A stretch of DNA of 64,000 bases from NCBI RefSeq assembly GCF_004745595.1, contig NZ_SRLH01000003.1, positions 464,599 through 528,598 of the forward strand. The letters run 5' to 3'. The position numbers and the translations under genes were made by a program. The notes beneath the pieces were generated by a model. The model was not told the origin of the DNA. It did no database searches and saw only the letters and a program-made list of their open reading frames with translations. This DNA is from Flavobacterium humi. Lineage in GTDB: Bacteria > Bacteroidota > Bacteroidia > Flavobacteriales > Flavobacteriaceae. Below are positions 18,822 through 27,090 of this stretch, in pieces (positions within the stretch are counted from its first letter, which is position 1; each line of letters opens with the position of its first letter).

Positions 18822-20474
18822 TCATTTTTTACTATATTCTTTAGCCATTAACAAAGCATTATAAGCATTAACCACTTTCCCAGATACGGATAATTCTTTG
18901 AAGGGTCTTAAAACACCTTCTTTTTCTCCCGGGACTTGGACGTTTATGTTATATGATACTCCGGACTCTAAAATGATTTGTTTCAATTGCGCGGCACTTA
19001 GTTTAGGATAATAGGACCAGACTAAAGCAGCAACTCCTGCTACAATGGGGCTTGCCATAGAAGTTCCGTCACGATAGGAATATCCTACATTTGCATCGGT
19101 TGTCTTTAAAAAGAAACTTGGAGCAAAAAGATCAACAGTTCTCTTACCGTAATTAGTAAAATTTGCTAAAAATTTCTTATTTCCATTAAATGTAATGCCA
19201 CCAACTTTAATAAAATTTTGACAAAATTCTTTTCCAGTATCTTCATCATAGTCAATAGGATAAAAGGGCTTTGAATCATTATCGCTGGCATCATTGCCTG
19301 AACCGGCAATTAATAATACATCATGTTGTTGTGCATATAAAAAGGCTTCTTTTATCCATTCAGGATTAGCACTAAAAGTCTTGCCAAAACTCATATTAAT
19401 GACTTTCGCACCATTATCAACAGCATATCTTATTGCCAGTGCAATATCCTTATCATTTTCATATCCTCCAGTTGGAACCGCTAGTATAGGCATGATTTTA
19501 ATTTGATCACTAAAACCTTCTATGCCAATTTTATTCGACCTGTTAGCGCCTAAAATTCCGCTTACAATAGTTCCGTGATAAGTCAGTTTTGCGTTTTTTG
19601 ACACATTGTTATTCCCATAATGATTATCTTTTAGATCTAACTCATCATCTCCGATTAAAACCCGGTCGTAATATTGGGGGTTATAAGTTGTCTTATATTT
19701 TTCAATGATCTTTAAACTATCTCTTTTTAATACATCATAGGTCAATCCCAAACGGATATAATCTCTAATTGATAATATACTGGATACTATTTTGGGGTCT
19801 GCTTTTTTATTCTTTTTATATAAACTATCAATTTGAAAATAAGTATATTTATTTTTGCCGAAAAGTTGGTGCAATTTTTTAGAATTTTCTCTGAATGCTG
19901 AAAGATTAAGAGAAGCATATTTTTTTAAAGTATCTATTTGAGCAAAATCTTCTTTATAGATATCTATTGCTTTTAAGTATAAAAGTGAATCTTTTTTATT
20001 CCCCCTAAAATTAAGAAATGAATCATACTTCTTTTTTAGCCTGCGTAATATTCTTGTTGGTTCTGAATTGGCATAAGAAATACTTTCTCCATTCTTATTA
20101 CCTAAAAAATTCCAGCCATTAACATCGTCAACATAACCGTTGTGGTCATCATCAATCCCATTATTAGGAATTTCCTTCTTATTTACCCATATGGCAGTTT
20201 TTAAATCTTCATGGTTAATATCAATGTCTGTATCAATGACTGCGACAATGATTTGTTTACCATTCTTATTTTTTATGATTTCTTTATATGCCCTGTTTAA
20301 ACTTGTTCCTGCTAATGTGTCTTTTTGGATATCTAAATTATGCCAACAATCTCTAACGGATGTAGGCAAACTATTTTTATAGATTATTGAAGGGGCTTTA
20401 ATATGAGTTAATTTCTGGCCAAAACAATTAATAAAACAAAGAAAGCAAAAGATTATAAGATTTTTTTTAATCAT
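18822..20474 (-). CDS. Secreted S8 subtilisin-like serine protease (copy 1)
   Basis: 550 aa with an N-terminal signal region (IIFCFLCFINCFGQK); a Cys near 17 could be lipidated, but the lipobox is poor. Catalytic triad: Asp81 (VAVIDTDIDINHEDL), His300 (YHGTIVSGILG) and Ser472 (GTSMASPIVAGVAALVW), plus an oxyanion Asn in AGSGNDASDN. The Asp-to-His distance is ~219 residues against ~32 in subtilisin, so a Lys-rich helical insert of ~180 residues lies between them. There is no type IX C-terminal domain. It is closely similar to the gene at 22395-24044 and less so to the one between them. The propeptide role and target are unknown. Confidence 0.9.
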   Translation of the reverse strand: MIKKNLIIFCFLCFINCFGQKLTHIKAPSIIYKNSLPTSVRDCWHNLDIQKDTLAGTSLNRAYKEIIKNKNGKQIIVAVIDTDIDINHEDLKTAIWVNKKEIPNNGIDDDHNGYVDDVNGWNFLGNKNGESISYANSEPTRILRRLKKKYDSFLNFRGNKKDSLLYLKAIDIYKEDFAQIDTLKKYASLNLSAFRENSKKLHQLFGKNKYTYFQIDSLYKKNKKADPKIVSSILSIRDYIRLGLTYDVLKRDSLKIIEKYKTTYNPQYYDRVLIGDDELDLKDNHYGNNNVSKNAKLTYHGTIVSGILGANRSNKIGIEGFSDQIKIMPILAVPTGGYENDKDIALAIRYAVDNGAKVINMSFGKTFSANPEWIKEAFLYAQQHDVLLIAGSGNDASDNDSKPFYPIDYDEDTGKEFCQNFIKVGGITFNGNKKFLANFTNYGKRTVDLFAPSFFLKTTDANVGYSYRDGTSMASPIVAGVAALVWSYYPKLSAAQLKQIILESGVSYNINVQVPGEKEGVLRPFKELSVSGKVVNAYNALLMAKEYSKK

Positions 20475-20534
20475 GATTTAAAAAATACTCTTGAGTGAAT
20501 GCTAAGGATCCTTACAACATATTGAGAAAAGGCT

Positions 20535-20547
20535 GAATTTTAAATTG
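20535..20547. promoter_or_regulatory. Degenerate copy of the CAATTT-NN-AAATTG dyad upstream of protease copy 1
   Basis: Reads GAATTTTAAATTG, one base short and with one change from the dyad seen elsewhere in the island. It sits 60 nt upstream of the protease start, close to the 64-72 nt seen for the better copies. Low confidence because the region is AT-rich. Confidence 0.3.
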
Positions 20548-20558
20548 ATTCATTCCTT

Positions 20559-22235
20559 CTATCCTTTACTCATCATTTTTGCCATTTGCATTGCATTATA
20601 TACATTGAGTATTTTTCCTGTTTTAGATAATTCTTTGAAAGGTAATTTCATGCCTTTTCCTTTTGGGATAAATACATCAATATCATACGGAGTTCCTGAT
20701 TCTAAAATAATTTGCTTTACTTGTTGTACTGTTAGTTTAGGATAGTATGACCAAATCAAGGCCGCGGTGCCTGAAACCATTGGAGCTGCTAGTGAAGTTC
20801 CTGAATCAAACTCATATGTATTGTTAGGAGCTGTAGTATATATATCTTCACCGGGAGCAAATAGATCTACATTCTTTTTACCATAGTTTGAAAATTGTGA
20901 TACAATTAAATCTCCATTTCTATTACTTATTGAACCCACATTAATGAAATTATTACAAATTTCTCCTGTGTTGTCATAATTATAATCACTTGGATAATAC
21001 GGATTGACATCTACATCCATGCCATCGTTACCTGATGCATGAACTAATAAGACATTATGTTGTTCAGCATATTTGTAAGCATCATCAACCCAATCTTTAT
21101 GCAATGAAAATTCTTTACCAATGGACATATTAATTACTTTAGCACCATTGTCAACCGCATATCGTATTGCCATGGTGATATCTTTGTCATGCTCGTCCCC
21201 TGAAGCTGAAACATGTAAAGGCATGATGCTAATATTGTCTGAAAAACCTTCAATCCCTTTTTGATTATTCCTTCTTGAAGCAATAATTCCTGAAACTTTG
21301 GTGGCATGTTCCTTTGTTGAGGTAACTCCTGTAATTGTAACACCTACTTTATTATTACCGTATCCTTTTTCAAGAATATTTGGATTATCTCCAATTAACT
21401 TTCGCTCTTCAAAACTAATATTAAGATTTCTGTTAATTACAGAATCCAGTTGGATGCTTTGTTCTTTTATGTCATCAATTGTTTTGTGATTAAGTTCAAG
21501 ATTCCCAATCATATAATCAATTAATGCTCCTAAATCCCTATCATTGCTGTCTCTTCTTTGCCTGAATGTTTTATCGTTAATCTTGTATGTCTTATACAAA
21601 CTATCTAATTGTTTGATTGTATAGTCTTCTTTTGGGAAAAAATGCTTTAAAGTATCTTTAACTATCGGAAATAATTCAATATCAAAAAGTAAAGATTTTT
21701 GCCAATTTTTATAATACTTATTTTTTATCTCATTAAATTTTATAGCTCTTTGGTATTCTTCATAATCAGACATTTCATTGTTTGAAATGTCTGATTTTAG
21801 TTTATTTTTGAATTTAGCATCCCATTCTCTAATACAGCGCACATATTCAAAATTTTCATATACCATATAGCCTCCGCTTTTAGTACCTATAAAACTCCAT
21901 CCGTTAACATCATCTATATAATCATTATGGTCATCGTCTTTATTATTGTTAGGAATTTCTTTCTTATTGACCCAGAATCCTTCTTTTAAGTCTTCTTGAT
22001 TTAAATCAATTTGACTATCAATAACGGCAACGGTTACCTTTTTCTGATTTTTAGCTGCTTTTTGATTTTTATAAAACTTATCTAATGAAATTCCTAAAAC
22101 TTTATCGTCTAGGAAATCTTTTTTATACCATTTTTTTGAAATAGCATTATTGAGCTCGTTCTCTTCAGTTATTTGAGATTCAGAGCTAATGCCGAAAAAA
22201 AGAAATGGGATCAAAAAAAATATATTAAGTTTCAT
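20559..22235 (-). CDS. Secreted S8 subtilisin-like serine protease (copy 2, divergent)
   Basis: The Met at 22235 is chosen because it begins a clear signal peptide (MKLNIFFLIPFLFFGISSES); the frame extends upstream to 22310 without such features. The product is 558 aa. Triad: Asp73 (VAVIDSQIDLNQEDL), His in KEHATKVSGIIAS and Ser in GTSLAAPMVSGTAALIW, with ASGNDGMD for the oxyanion Asn. It shares the large insert between Asp and His. It is clearly paralogous to both neighbours but has a different propeptide and insert. A CAATTT-TA-AAATTG dyad lies 72 nt upstream of the start. Confidence 0.88.
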   Translation of the reverse strand: MKLNIFFLIPFLFFGISSESQITEENELNNAISKKWYKKDFLDDKVLGISLDKFYKNQKAAKNQKKVTVAVIDSQIDLNQEDLKEGFWVNKKEIPNNNKDDDHNDYIDDVNGWSFIGTKSGGYMVYENFEYVRCIREWDAKFKNKLKSDISNNEMSDYEEYQRAIKFNEIKNKYYKNWQKSLLFDIELFPIVKDTLKHFFPKEDYTIKQLDSLYKTYKINDKTFRQRRDSNDRDLGALIDYMIGNLELNHKTIDDIKEQSIQLDSVINRNLNISFEERKLIGDNPNILEKGYGNNKVGVTITGVTSTKEHATKVSGIIASRRNNQKGIEGFSDNISIMPLHVSASGDEHDKDITMAIRYAVDNGAKVINMSIGKEFSLHKDWVDDAYKYAEQHNVLLVHASGNDGMDVDVNPYYPSDYNYDNTGEICNNFINVGSISNRNGDLIVSQFSNYGKKNVDLFAPGEDIYTTAPNNTYEFDSGTSLAAPMVSGTAALIWSYYPKLTVQQVKQIILESGTPYDIDVFIPKGKGMKLPFKELSKTGKILNVYNAMQMAKMMSKG

Positions 22236-22307
22236 GTTTATATGTATTTTAAAAGAAAGAGAAATAATAGAATTAAAATTCTTTAAGTGGTAAAACTCAA
22301 ATTTTGT

Positions 22308-22321
22308 CAATTTTAAAATTG
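22308..22321. promoter_or_regulatory. CAATTT-TA-AAATTG dyad upstream of protease copy 2
   Basis: A perfect 14-bp dyad (CAATTTTAAAATTG) 72 nt upstream of the protease start at 22235. The same dyad with GG or CC at its centre lies upstream of the GG-leader peptide gene and twice upstream of the regulator gene, which suggests a shared regulator. Confidence 0.5.
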
Positions 22322-22394
22322 AACTTTTAGAAGAGATCTAAATGTTTCCTAAAGAAACAAATTTATTGTTTAGGATACTATAAGAAAGCTGGAA

Positions 22395-24044
22395 TCATTT
22401 TTTATTATATTCTTCAGCCATTAACAAAGCATTATAAGCATTTACAACTTTACCCGATTTTGATAGTGAGGAAAATGGTTTCAAAGTTCCTTCTTTTTTA
22501 CCTGGTACTTGCACATCTATGTTGTAAGCTACTCCTGATTCAAGAATAATCTGTTTTAATTGTGTAGCACTTAGTTTAGGATAATACGACCATACTAAAG
22601 CTGCTACTCCTGCTACAATAGGACTCGCCATAGAAGTTCCATCACGATAGGAATATCCGGCTTCTGCATCAGTAGTTTTTAGAAAAAATCCTGGAGCAAA
22701 AACATCGACTGTCTTTTTCCCATAATTTGTAAAATCAGCTAAAAAATAGGTGTCACAATCCAGGGCTACAGCGCCAACTTTAATAAAGTTATTACAAAAT
22801 TCTACTTCTGTCGTTTCATCGTAGTCTATTGGATAAAATGGTTTGATGTCATTATCACTGGAATCATTCCCGGAACCGGCTACCAATAAAACATTATGCT
22901 TCTCTGCATACAAAAAAGCTTCTTTTATTAGCTCGGGATAAAGGGACATGGTTTTCCCAAAGCTCATGTTAATAATTTGAGCCCCATTATCTACAGCATA
23001 GCGGATTGCCAAGGCAACGTCTTTGTCATGCTCATAACCGCCGCTAGGTATTGCTAATATTGGCATAATTTTAATTTGGTCGCTAAAGCCTTCTATTCCT
23101 ATTTTATTTGCTCTATTAGCCCCTATTACACCACTGACAATTGTACCGTGATATGTCCATGTTGCGTTTTTATAAACATTATTATTACCGTAGTGAGTGT
23201 CCTTAAAATCAAATTCATTATCTCCGGTTATCAGTCTGTCATAAAAAGCTTCATTGTAAGTAGTTCGTAATTTATCTTCAACTTTAATGCTGTCGTTTTT
23301 TAATGAATTATAATCTTTACCTAGCCGGGTAAACATCCTCATATAGATAATATTATCTGTTAAAGAGGAATCTTTCTTATTTTTAAAATAAAGACTGTCT
23401 AATTCACTTAATGTGAATTTAGTTTTATTAAATTTCTGCATCAATCCTTTTTCACTTTCCCTGTATTTTGTAAGGTTTTCAACAGCATACTTCCTCAAGT
23501 AAATCATAAAATCTTTATCCTGTGCGTATTCATTAGTCGCTATTAGATATAATAATGAATCCTTTTTATTCCCATTGAAAACAGGAAAGTTAGGATACTT
23601 TTTCTTTAAAGATTTAAGTACTCTTGTTGGTTCCGTGTTGGCGTAAATCATGCTTTCTCCTTTAACAGTTCCTAAAAAATTCCAGCCATTTACATCATCA
23701 ATATATCCGTTATTGTCATCGTCCTTTCCATTATTGGGGATTTCATCTTTGTTAACCCAAATGCTGGATTTCAAGTCCTCATGATGTATATCAATATCGG
23801 TATCAATTACAGCTACAATAATTTCCTTACCTTTTTTGTTTTTGAGGATTTCTTTATAGGCTCTTTGTAAACTCGTACCTGCCATGGTATCTTTTTCAAT
23901 ATCCAACTGCTGCCAGCAATTCAAAACTTTTACCGGATGATGTTTTCTCACAATCACAGCAGGAGCTTTGATTGGAGTTGTTTTTTGCGCAGCGCAATTA
24001 ATAAAAAAGAGGCAGCAAGAACTTATAAAAAGAAATTTAATCAT
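22395..24044 (-). CDS. Secreted S8 subtilisin-like serine protease (copy 3)
   Basis: 549 aa, signal region FLFISSCCLFFINCAAQK. The triad is in IVAVIDTDIDIHHEDL (Asp), TYHGTIVSGVIGAN (His) and GTSMASPIVAGVAALVW (Ser). It is closely similar to the gene at 18822-20474 along its length, including the DDDNNGYIDDVNGWNFLG segment after the Asp motif and the same insert. It is the protease nearest the GG-leader peptide gene, 83 nt downstream of it in the same direction with a hairpin between, so read-through co-expression is possible. A role in maturing or degrading that peptide is inference. Confidence 0.9.
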   Translation of the reverse strand: MIKFLFISSCCLFFINCAAQKTTPIKAPAVIVRKHHPVKVLNCWQQLDIEKDTMAGTSLQRAYKEILKNKKGKEIIVAVIDTDIDIHHEDLKSSIWVNKDEIPNNGKDDDNNGYIDDVNGWNFLGTVKGESMIYANTEPTRVLKSLKKKYPNFPVFNGNKKDSLLYLIATNEYAQDKDFMIYLRKYAVENLTKYRESEKGLMQKFNKTKFTLSELDSLYFKNKKDSSLTDNIIYMRMFTRLGKDYNSLKNDSIKVEDKLRTTYNEAFYDRLITGDNEFDFKDTHYGNNNVYKNATWTYHGTIVSGVIGANRANKIGIEGFSDQIKIMPILAIPSGGYEHDKDVALAIRYAVDNGAQIINMSFGKTMSLYPELIKEAFLYAEKHNVLLVAGSGNDSSDNDIKPFYPIDYDETTEVEFCNNFIKVGAVALDCDTYFLADFTNYGKKTVDVFAPGFFLKTTDAEAGYSYRDGTSMASPIVAGVAALVWSYYPKLSATQLKQIILESGVAYNIDVQVPGKKEGTLKPFSSLSKSGKVVNAYNALLMAEEYNKK

Positions 24045-24090
24045 AATTTATTAAAATTGAAGAAAGAGTCAGATGTAGCAATTTAATATA

Positions 24091-24118
24091 AAATTACCTT
24101 CTTTAGAGAAGGTAATTT
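24091..24118 (-). terminator. Hairpin between GG-leader peptide gene and protease copy 3
   Basis: Perfect 11-bp stem (24091-24101 with 24108-24118) and 6-nt loop. On the minus strand it is followed by TTATATT rather than a pure T-run, so it could act as a partial terminator that sets peptide-to-protease ratio. Confidence 0.65.
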
Positions 24119-24127
24119 AGCTAAAAA

Positions 24128-24328
24128 TTATTTCGGTAATTGAGGACGATGTATTGGAGGGTCAATAGGACCACCACCAGTACCCGTACCGCCACCAGTG
24201 TCTCCGGTATCTCCTGTGTTGTCTGAAAAACCATTGTCATCGCCACCTTTGATAACTCTTAAGTTAGACACTTCAAACTCTAAAAAATCTGATAGGTCTT
24301 TAGCCAATTTTAAATTTACTTTTTTCAT
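24128..24328 (-). CDS. Small peptide with Lys-Gly-Gly leader and Gly/Thr-rich tail (putative RiPP-type precursor)
   Basis: 66 codons. Residues 1-30 (MKKVNLKLAKDLSDFLEFEV, then SNLRVIKGG) look like the double-glycine leaders of Bacteroidota natural-product precursors: a Lys-rich start, an amphipathic helix and an ending in KGG. The remaining ~37 residues are Gly/Thr/Asp-rich (TGDTGDTGGGTGTGGG) and end PPIHRPQLPK, with no Cys, so lanthionine rings are not possible. No modifying enzyme or C39 ABC exporter is adjacent. It has its own promoter-like site and dyad. A structural secreted peptide or a protease substrate are alternatives; the coding call itself is fairly safe. Confidence 0.65.
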   Translation of the reverse strand: MKKVNLKLAKDLSDFLEFEVSNLRVIKGGDDNGFSDNTGDTGDTGGGTGTGGGPIDPPIHRPQLPK

Positions 24329-24348
24329 TTCGTTTATTTTTTGTCAGA

Positions 24349-24380
24349 CAAATCTAACAAATATGTGTATTCAATCACAA
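24349..24380 (-). promoter_or_regulatory. Bacteroidota-type promoter of the GG-leader peptide gene
   Basis: On the minus strand TTG (24380-24378) is followed after 21 nt by TAGATTTG (24356-24349), within the usual TTG-N17-23-TAnnTTTG layout. The ATG is about 20 nt downstream. The dyad at 24393-24406 lies 12 nt upstream of the TTG, a position typical of an activator site. Confidence 0.55.
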
Positions 24381-24392
24381 GCTTAGTTTTAC

Positions 24393-24406
24393 CAATTTGG
24401 AAATTG
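24393..24406. promoter_or_regulatory. CAATTT-GG-AAATTG dyad upstream of the GG-leader peptide gene
   Basis: A 14-bp dyad, part of a 19-nt string (24392-24410) that recurs in exact inverted orientation at 26353-26371 upstream of the regulator gene. It is placed just upstream of the peptide promoter. Putative operator for the adjacent AraC-type regulator. Confidence 0.55.
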
Positions 24407-24412
24407 ATAGAT

Positions 24413-26137
24413 TTAACTCGCATTTAAATATTTGTTTCTCATTATTTTAAGGAAATCAGAAGGCTTCATTTTAGTATGCAATGTAAATGCTCTTGTAAAT
24501 GTTTGTACGCTGTTATATCCACAAAACTCTGACAAAGCCTGTATGGTATAGTGCATATATTTTTTATCGGTTTCTAATTTTTCTAGCAAATATTCTATTC
24601 TAAGCGAATTAATATATTGAGTGAATCTGATTCCTTTTATCTCGTTGATGATTTTTGACAAATAATGTGAGTTAGTCTTAAATTCCGTTGCAAGCATTTC
24701 AACAGTATATTCTTTGCGCAAATACCATCGTTCCTTTTCAAATTGCTTAAGACTGCTGAGTATTTGTGCTACTACATTTTCATCAATTGGTAGCATAGAT
24801 GCTTTTTTACTACTCTTTTCTTCAATTATAGGAGAACTGGTTTGTGCAAGTAATTGTTGCTCTCTTTCTGCCTTATAAATATTGAATAACCTTTCTTGCT
24901 TTTGAAGTTTTTTTTCAGTCCTCTTTTTATTTAGGTATAATATATATCCGAGCACAACAATAGCGGAACCTAATAAGATAATCGTAATTCCAGAAGTCAT
25001 TCTGTCATTTTTTAGAGACGAGATAACAGCTTGTTTTGAGGTGATTATTTCCTGAATGTCATAGGTTCTAGCAATTTTGTTTGAAATATATTTGTAGTTA
25101 TCATAAAGTACTTTATCGGCTTTAATGAATTGGTCTGAATAAAAGATCACATTCTTATAGTCTTTATTTTTTTTATAATAGTCAATAAGTCTTTCGTAAG
25201 TTTTAATTGTCAGCGGGTAAATATCATTTTTAGCTTCAAATATTGAATCCACTTTTTTATAATAGCTGATAGCTTTTTTATCCTGGTTAAGCTGGTAATA
25301 ACATTCTCCTATATAAAAACAGTTTTCTGCATAGTTTGAATAATCATTATTCTTTTGGATAATTTTTAATTGACTGTATAAATGTCTAATTGCTTTTTGA
25401 TATTGCTTACGCTTAAAGTAATTTTTACCTCTATTGGAAATAAAGTAAGGGTAATAGTAGTAGCCTGAGATATCTTTATTTTTTAATGAAATACCCTTAT
25501 TTATGTATTCTTCAGCAAGATCTATTTTATCAACTTTATTATATAACTCTGACAATCCGAGGATGTAATATAGATAATTTGAATAATTGTTTACCCTGGC
25601 TACTTCTTCACACTTCTTATATATAGTAATTGCCTCTTCATAATCTCCCTGTGTGTTTTTGATTAAACCAATAGAATGGTCTATGCTATTATTCAAATCT
25701 TTGGACATCCCGGTTGAATGTTTACGAGCAATTAAGAAGTAGTTCAATGCATTTTTGAGCATTTTTTGATTGTAGTATATGTGTCCTCTAACATAATACA
25801 AATAAGAGAGCGTTTTTGGCATTTTAGATTTAGCCATATTAATTGCAGAATCTGAATATTTTAAATCTAATTCAAAATTATTCGACACATCTCCCATCGA
25901 GCTATAACCATAAATAATTTCTTCAATATTATTCTCTCCTTTAGCTTTCAGCAAATAAGTATTTGCATAGACATTATTATTCTTATAATTGAATTTATGC
26001 TTGGCTATCTTGTTTTGTAAATCTAAGAAGCTGCACTTTTTTAAAGTGTCCGGTATTTTTTTTAAGTCTTGGGAGAAGATAAGATTGACATGTAACAATC
26101 CCCAACAAAAGACTAAAATTTTAAATTTCCCCATCAT
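24413..26137 (-). CDS. TPR-repeat membrane-anchored AraC-type regulator
   Basis: 574 aa: signal-like N-terminus (ILVFCWGLLHVNLIFSQ), TPR repeats over ~60-340 (for example KNALNYFLIARKH, KAISYYKKVDSIF), one transmembrane helix at ~372-392 (GITIILLGSAIVVLGYILYL), a coiled linker, and a C-terminal AraC-type DNA-binding domain (~465-570; VEMLATEFKTNSHYLSKIIN, IQALSEFCGYNSVQTFTRAF). This TPR-TM-HTH layout is common in Flavobacteriia and implies that a periplasmic signal is sensed and passed to DNA at the membrane. The dyads at 24393-24406 and 26335-26370 flank the gene and are its likely targets, by inference. Confidence 0.88.
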   Translation of the reverse strand: MMGKFKILVFCWGLLHVNLIFSQDLKKIPDTLKKCSFLDLQNKIAKHKFNYKNNNVYANTYLLKAKGENNIEEIIYGYSSMGDVSNNFELDLKYSDSAINMAKSKMPKTLSYLYYVRGHIYYNQKMLKNALNYFLIARKHSTGMSKDLNNSIDHSIGLIKNTQGDYEEAITIYKKCEEVARVNNYSNYLYYILGLSELYNKVDKIDLAEEYINKGISLKNKDISGYYYYPYFISNRGKNYFKRKQYQKAIRHLYSQLKIIQKNNDYSNYAENCFYIGECYYQLNQDKKAISYYKKVDSIFEAKNDIYPLTIKTYERLIDYYKKNKDYKNVIFYSDQFIKADKVLYDNYKYISNKIARTYDIQEIITSKQAVISSLKNDRMTSGITIILLGSAIVVLGYILYLNKKRTEKKLQKQERLFNIYKAEREQQLLAQTSSPIIEEKSSKKASMLPIDENVVAQILSSLKQFEKERWYLRKEYTVEMLATEFKTNSHYLSKIINEIKGIRFTQYINSLRIEYLLEKLETDKKYMHYTIQALSEFCGYNSVQTFTRAFTLHTKMKPSDFLKIMRNKYLNAS

Positions 26138-26334
26138 TAATAGTTTTTGTTTGAATTGAATTTCTCATAGCGAATTTAGGAATTTTTAATTAATGTAAGA
26201 ATTTTCTTTTTCACATAATCATGTCCTACAAAAGGCTTTATCATCATTTTTTTATAATTATTTGACAATTTGATACAGTTTTATTTTCAAATTCAAATCA
26301 TTGAAAATCTGCGTGTTATTACAAATATTAATGT

Positions 26335-26370
26335 CAATTTGGAAATTGGAATCTATCAATTTCCAAATTG
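26335..26370. promoter_or_regulatory. Paired CAATTT-NN-AAATTG dyads between regulator and secreted-protein genes
   Basis: Two 14-bp dyads (26335-26348 with GG centre, 26357-26370 with CC centre) separated by 8 nt and inverted relative to each other, so the whole is a nested palindrome with 22-bp centre spacing. It lies in the 514-nt divergent intergenic region, ~200 nt from the regulator start and ~280 nt from the 26652 gene. The rest of this region is AT-rich with no convincing gene. Confidence 0.55.
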
Positions 26371-26581
26371 GCTTATACAACATTTGGATTACGATATTTC
26401 TTACATTTACTTTGTCTCAACAAGCAATCAAAAATATTCAATTTTGAAAGTGAGTTATAAATTTCAGTAGCTACGAATTTTGCAGGATTTGTCTTTTATC
26501 CTAAAGAAAATAAAAAGAGATATGCTATTTACTTTTAAGTTGGGTTATGTAAATAACATTATGAGTAAATCTAACAAAAAA

Positions 26582-26626
26582 CAGTCATACCTATATAATT
26601 GTTTGGACGACAAAAAAGTATGACTG
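26582..26626 (+). promoter_or_regulatory. Leader hairpin upstream of the small secreted protein
   Basis: A 9-bp inverted repeat, CAGTCATAC (26582-26590) with GTATGACTG (26618-26626), and a 27-nt loop ending 25 nt before the ATG at 26652. It could be a 5'-UTR structure or an operator; there is no T-run. Confidence 0.4.
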
Positions 26627-26651
26627 CTATTATTAATAAAGAAACAAAATT

Positions 26652-27044
26652 ATGAAAAACTTTTTATTCAGCCTAGTGGCTATTGTTACATTTTCTTTTG
26701 CTAGTTCGGCTAGTACAATTAACCCAATGAATGAAGTTAAAACTGAATCCGCATCGATTACAATTCAAACAAAGGATGCTAAAACAGTTTACGCTTTCAA
26801 TTCAGTAAATGATTTTAGAAATCATACAAATCAAATCCTTGAAAGTGTTGATAGCGTAATGTTAGATGAAGCTTGTACTGTAACTATTTCAATGACTGTT
26901 TCCGTTACTGTAAGCACAAGTATTGGTGTAGCAGGAGGGGAAATCACTACTACTGTTTCAGGATCAATTACTGCTTCTTGTGAAGGAGCAGTAGCAGCTG
27001 GAAGAAGGCTACGTGCTAGTCTTATAGCTATGGCACAAGGTTAA
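26652..27044 (+). CDS. Small secreted protein of unknown function
   Basis: 130 aa. A clear signal peptide (MKNFLFSLVAIVTFSFASSA) is followed by a polar region to ~75, then a Thr/Ser/Val-rich, strand-forming segment (TVTISMTVSVTVSTSIGVAG) bounded by two Cys (in DEACTV and ASCEGA) that could form a disulfide, and a C-terminal AGRRLRASLIAMAQG. I do not recognise the family. It precedes the GLPGLI and barrel genes with only a hairpin between, so it may be a cargo or ligand of that pair. The Ser/Thr-rich disulfide-bounded loop is the striking visible trait. Confidence 0.75.
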   Translation: MKNFLFSLVAIVTFSFASSASTINPMNEVKTESASITIQTKDAKTVYAFNSVNDFRNHTNQILESVDSVMLDEACTVTISMTVSVTVSTSIGVAGGEITTTVSGSITASCEGAVAAGRRLRASLIAMAQG

Positions 27045-27053
27045 TATTACAAA

Positions 27054-27080
27054 AGCCCTAACTGTTTTATAGTTAGGGCT
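27054..27080 (+). terminator. Hairpin after the small secreted protein gene (possible attenuator)
   Basis: Perfect 10-bp stem AGCCCTAACT (27054-27063) with AGTTAGGGCT (27071-27080), 7-nt loop. An A-rich rather than T-rich tail follows, so some read-through into the GLPGLI gene is expected. Confidence 0.6.
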
Positions 27081-27090
27081 AATTAAAATA

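Noticed and set aside
26270..26470. 66-codon open frame in the regulator/secreted-protein intergenic region
   Set aside because: It runs through the nested palindrome at 26335-26370, has no signal, domain or start context, and its Ile/Tyr/Phe/Asn-rich composition is what AT-rich non-coding DNA gives.
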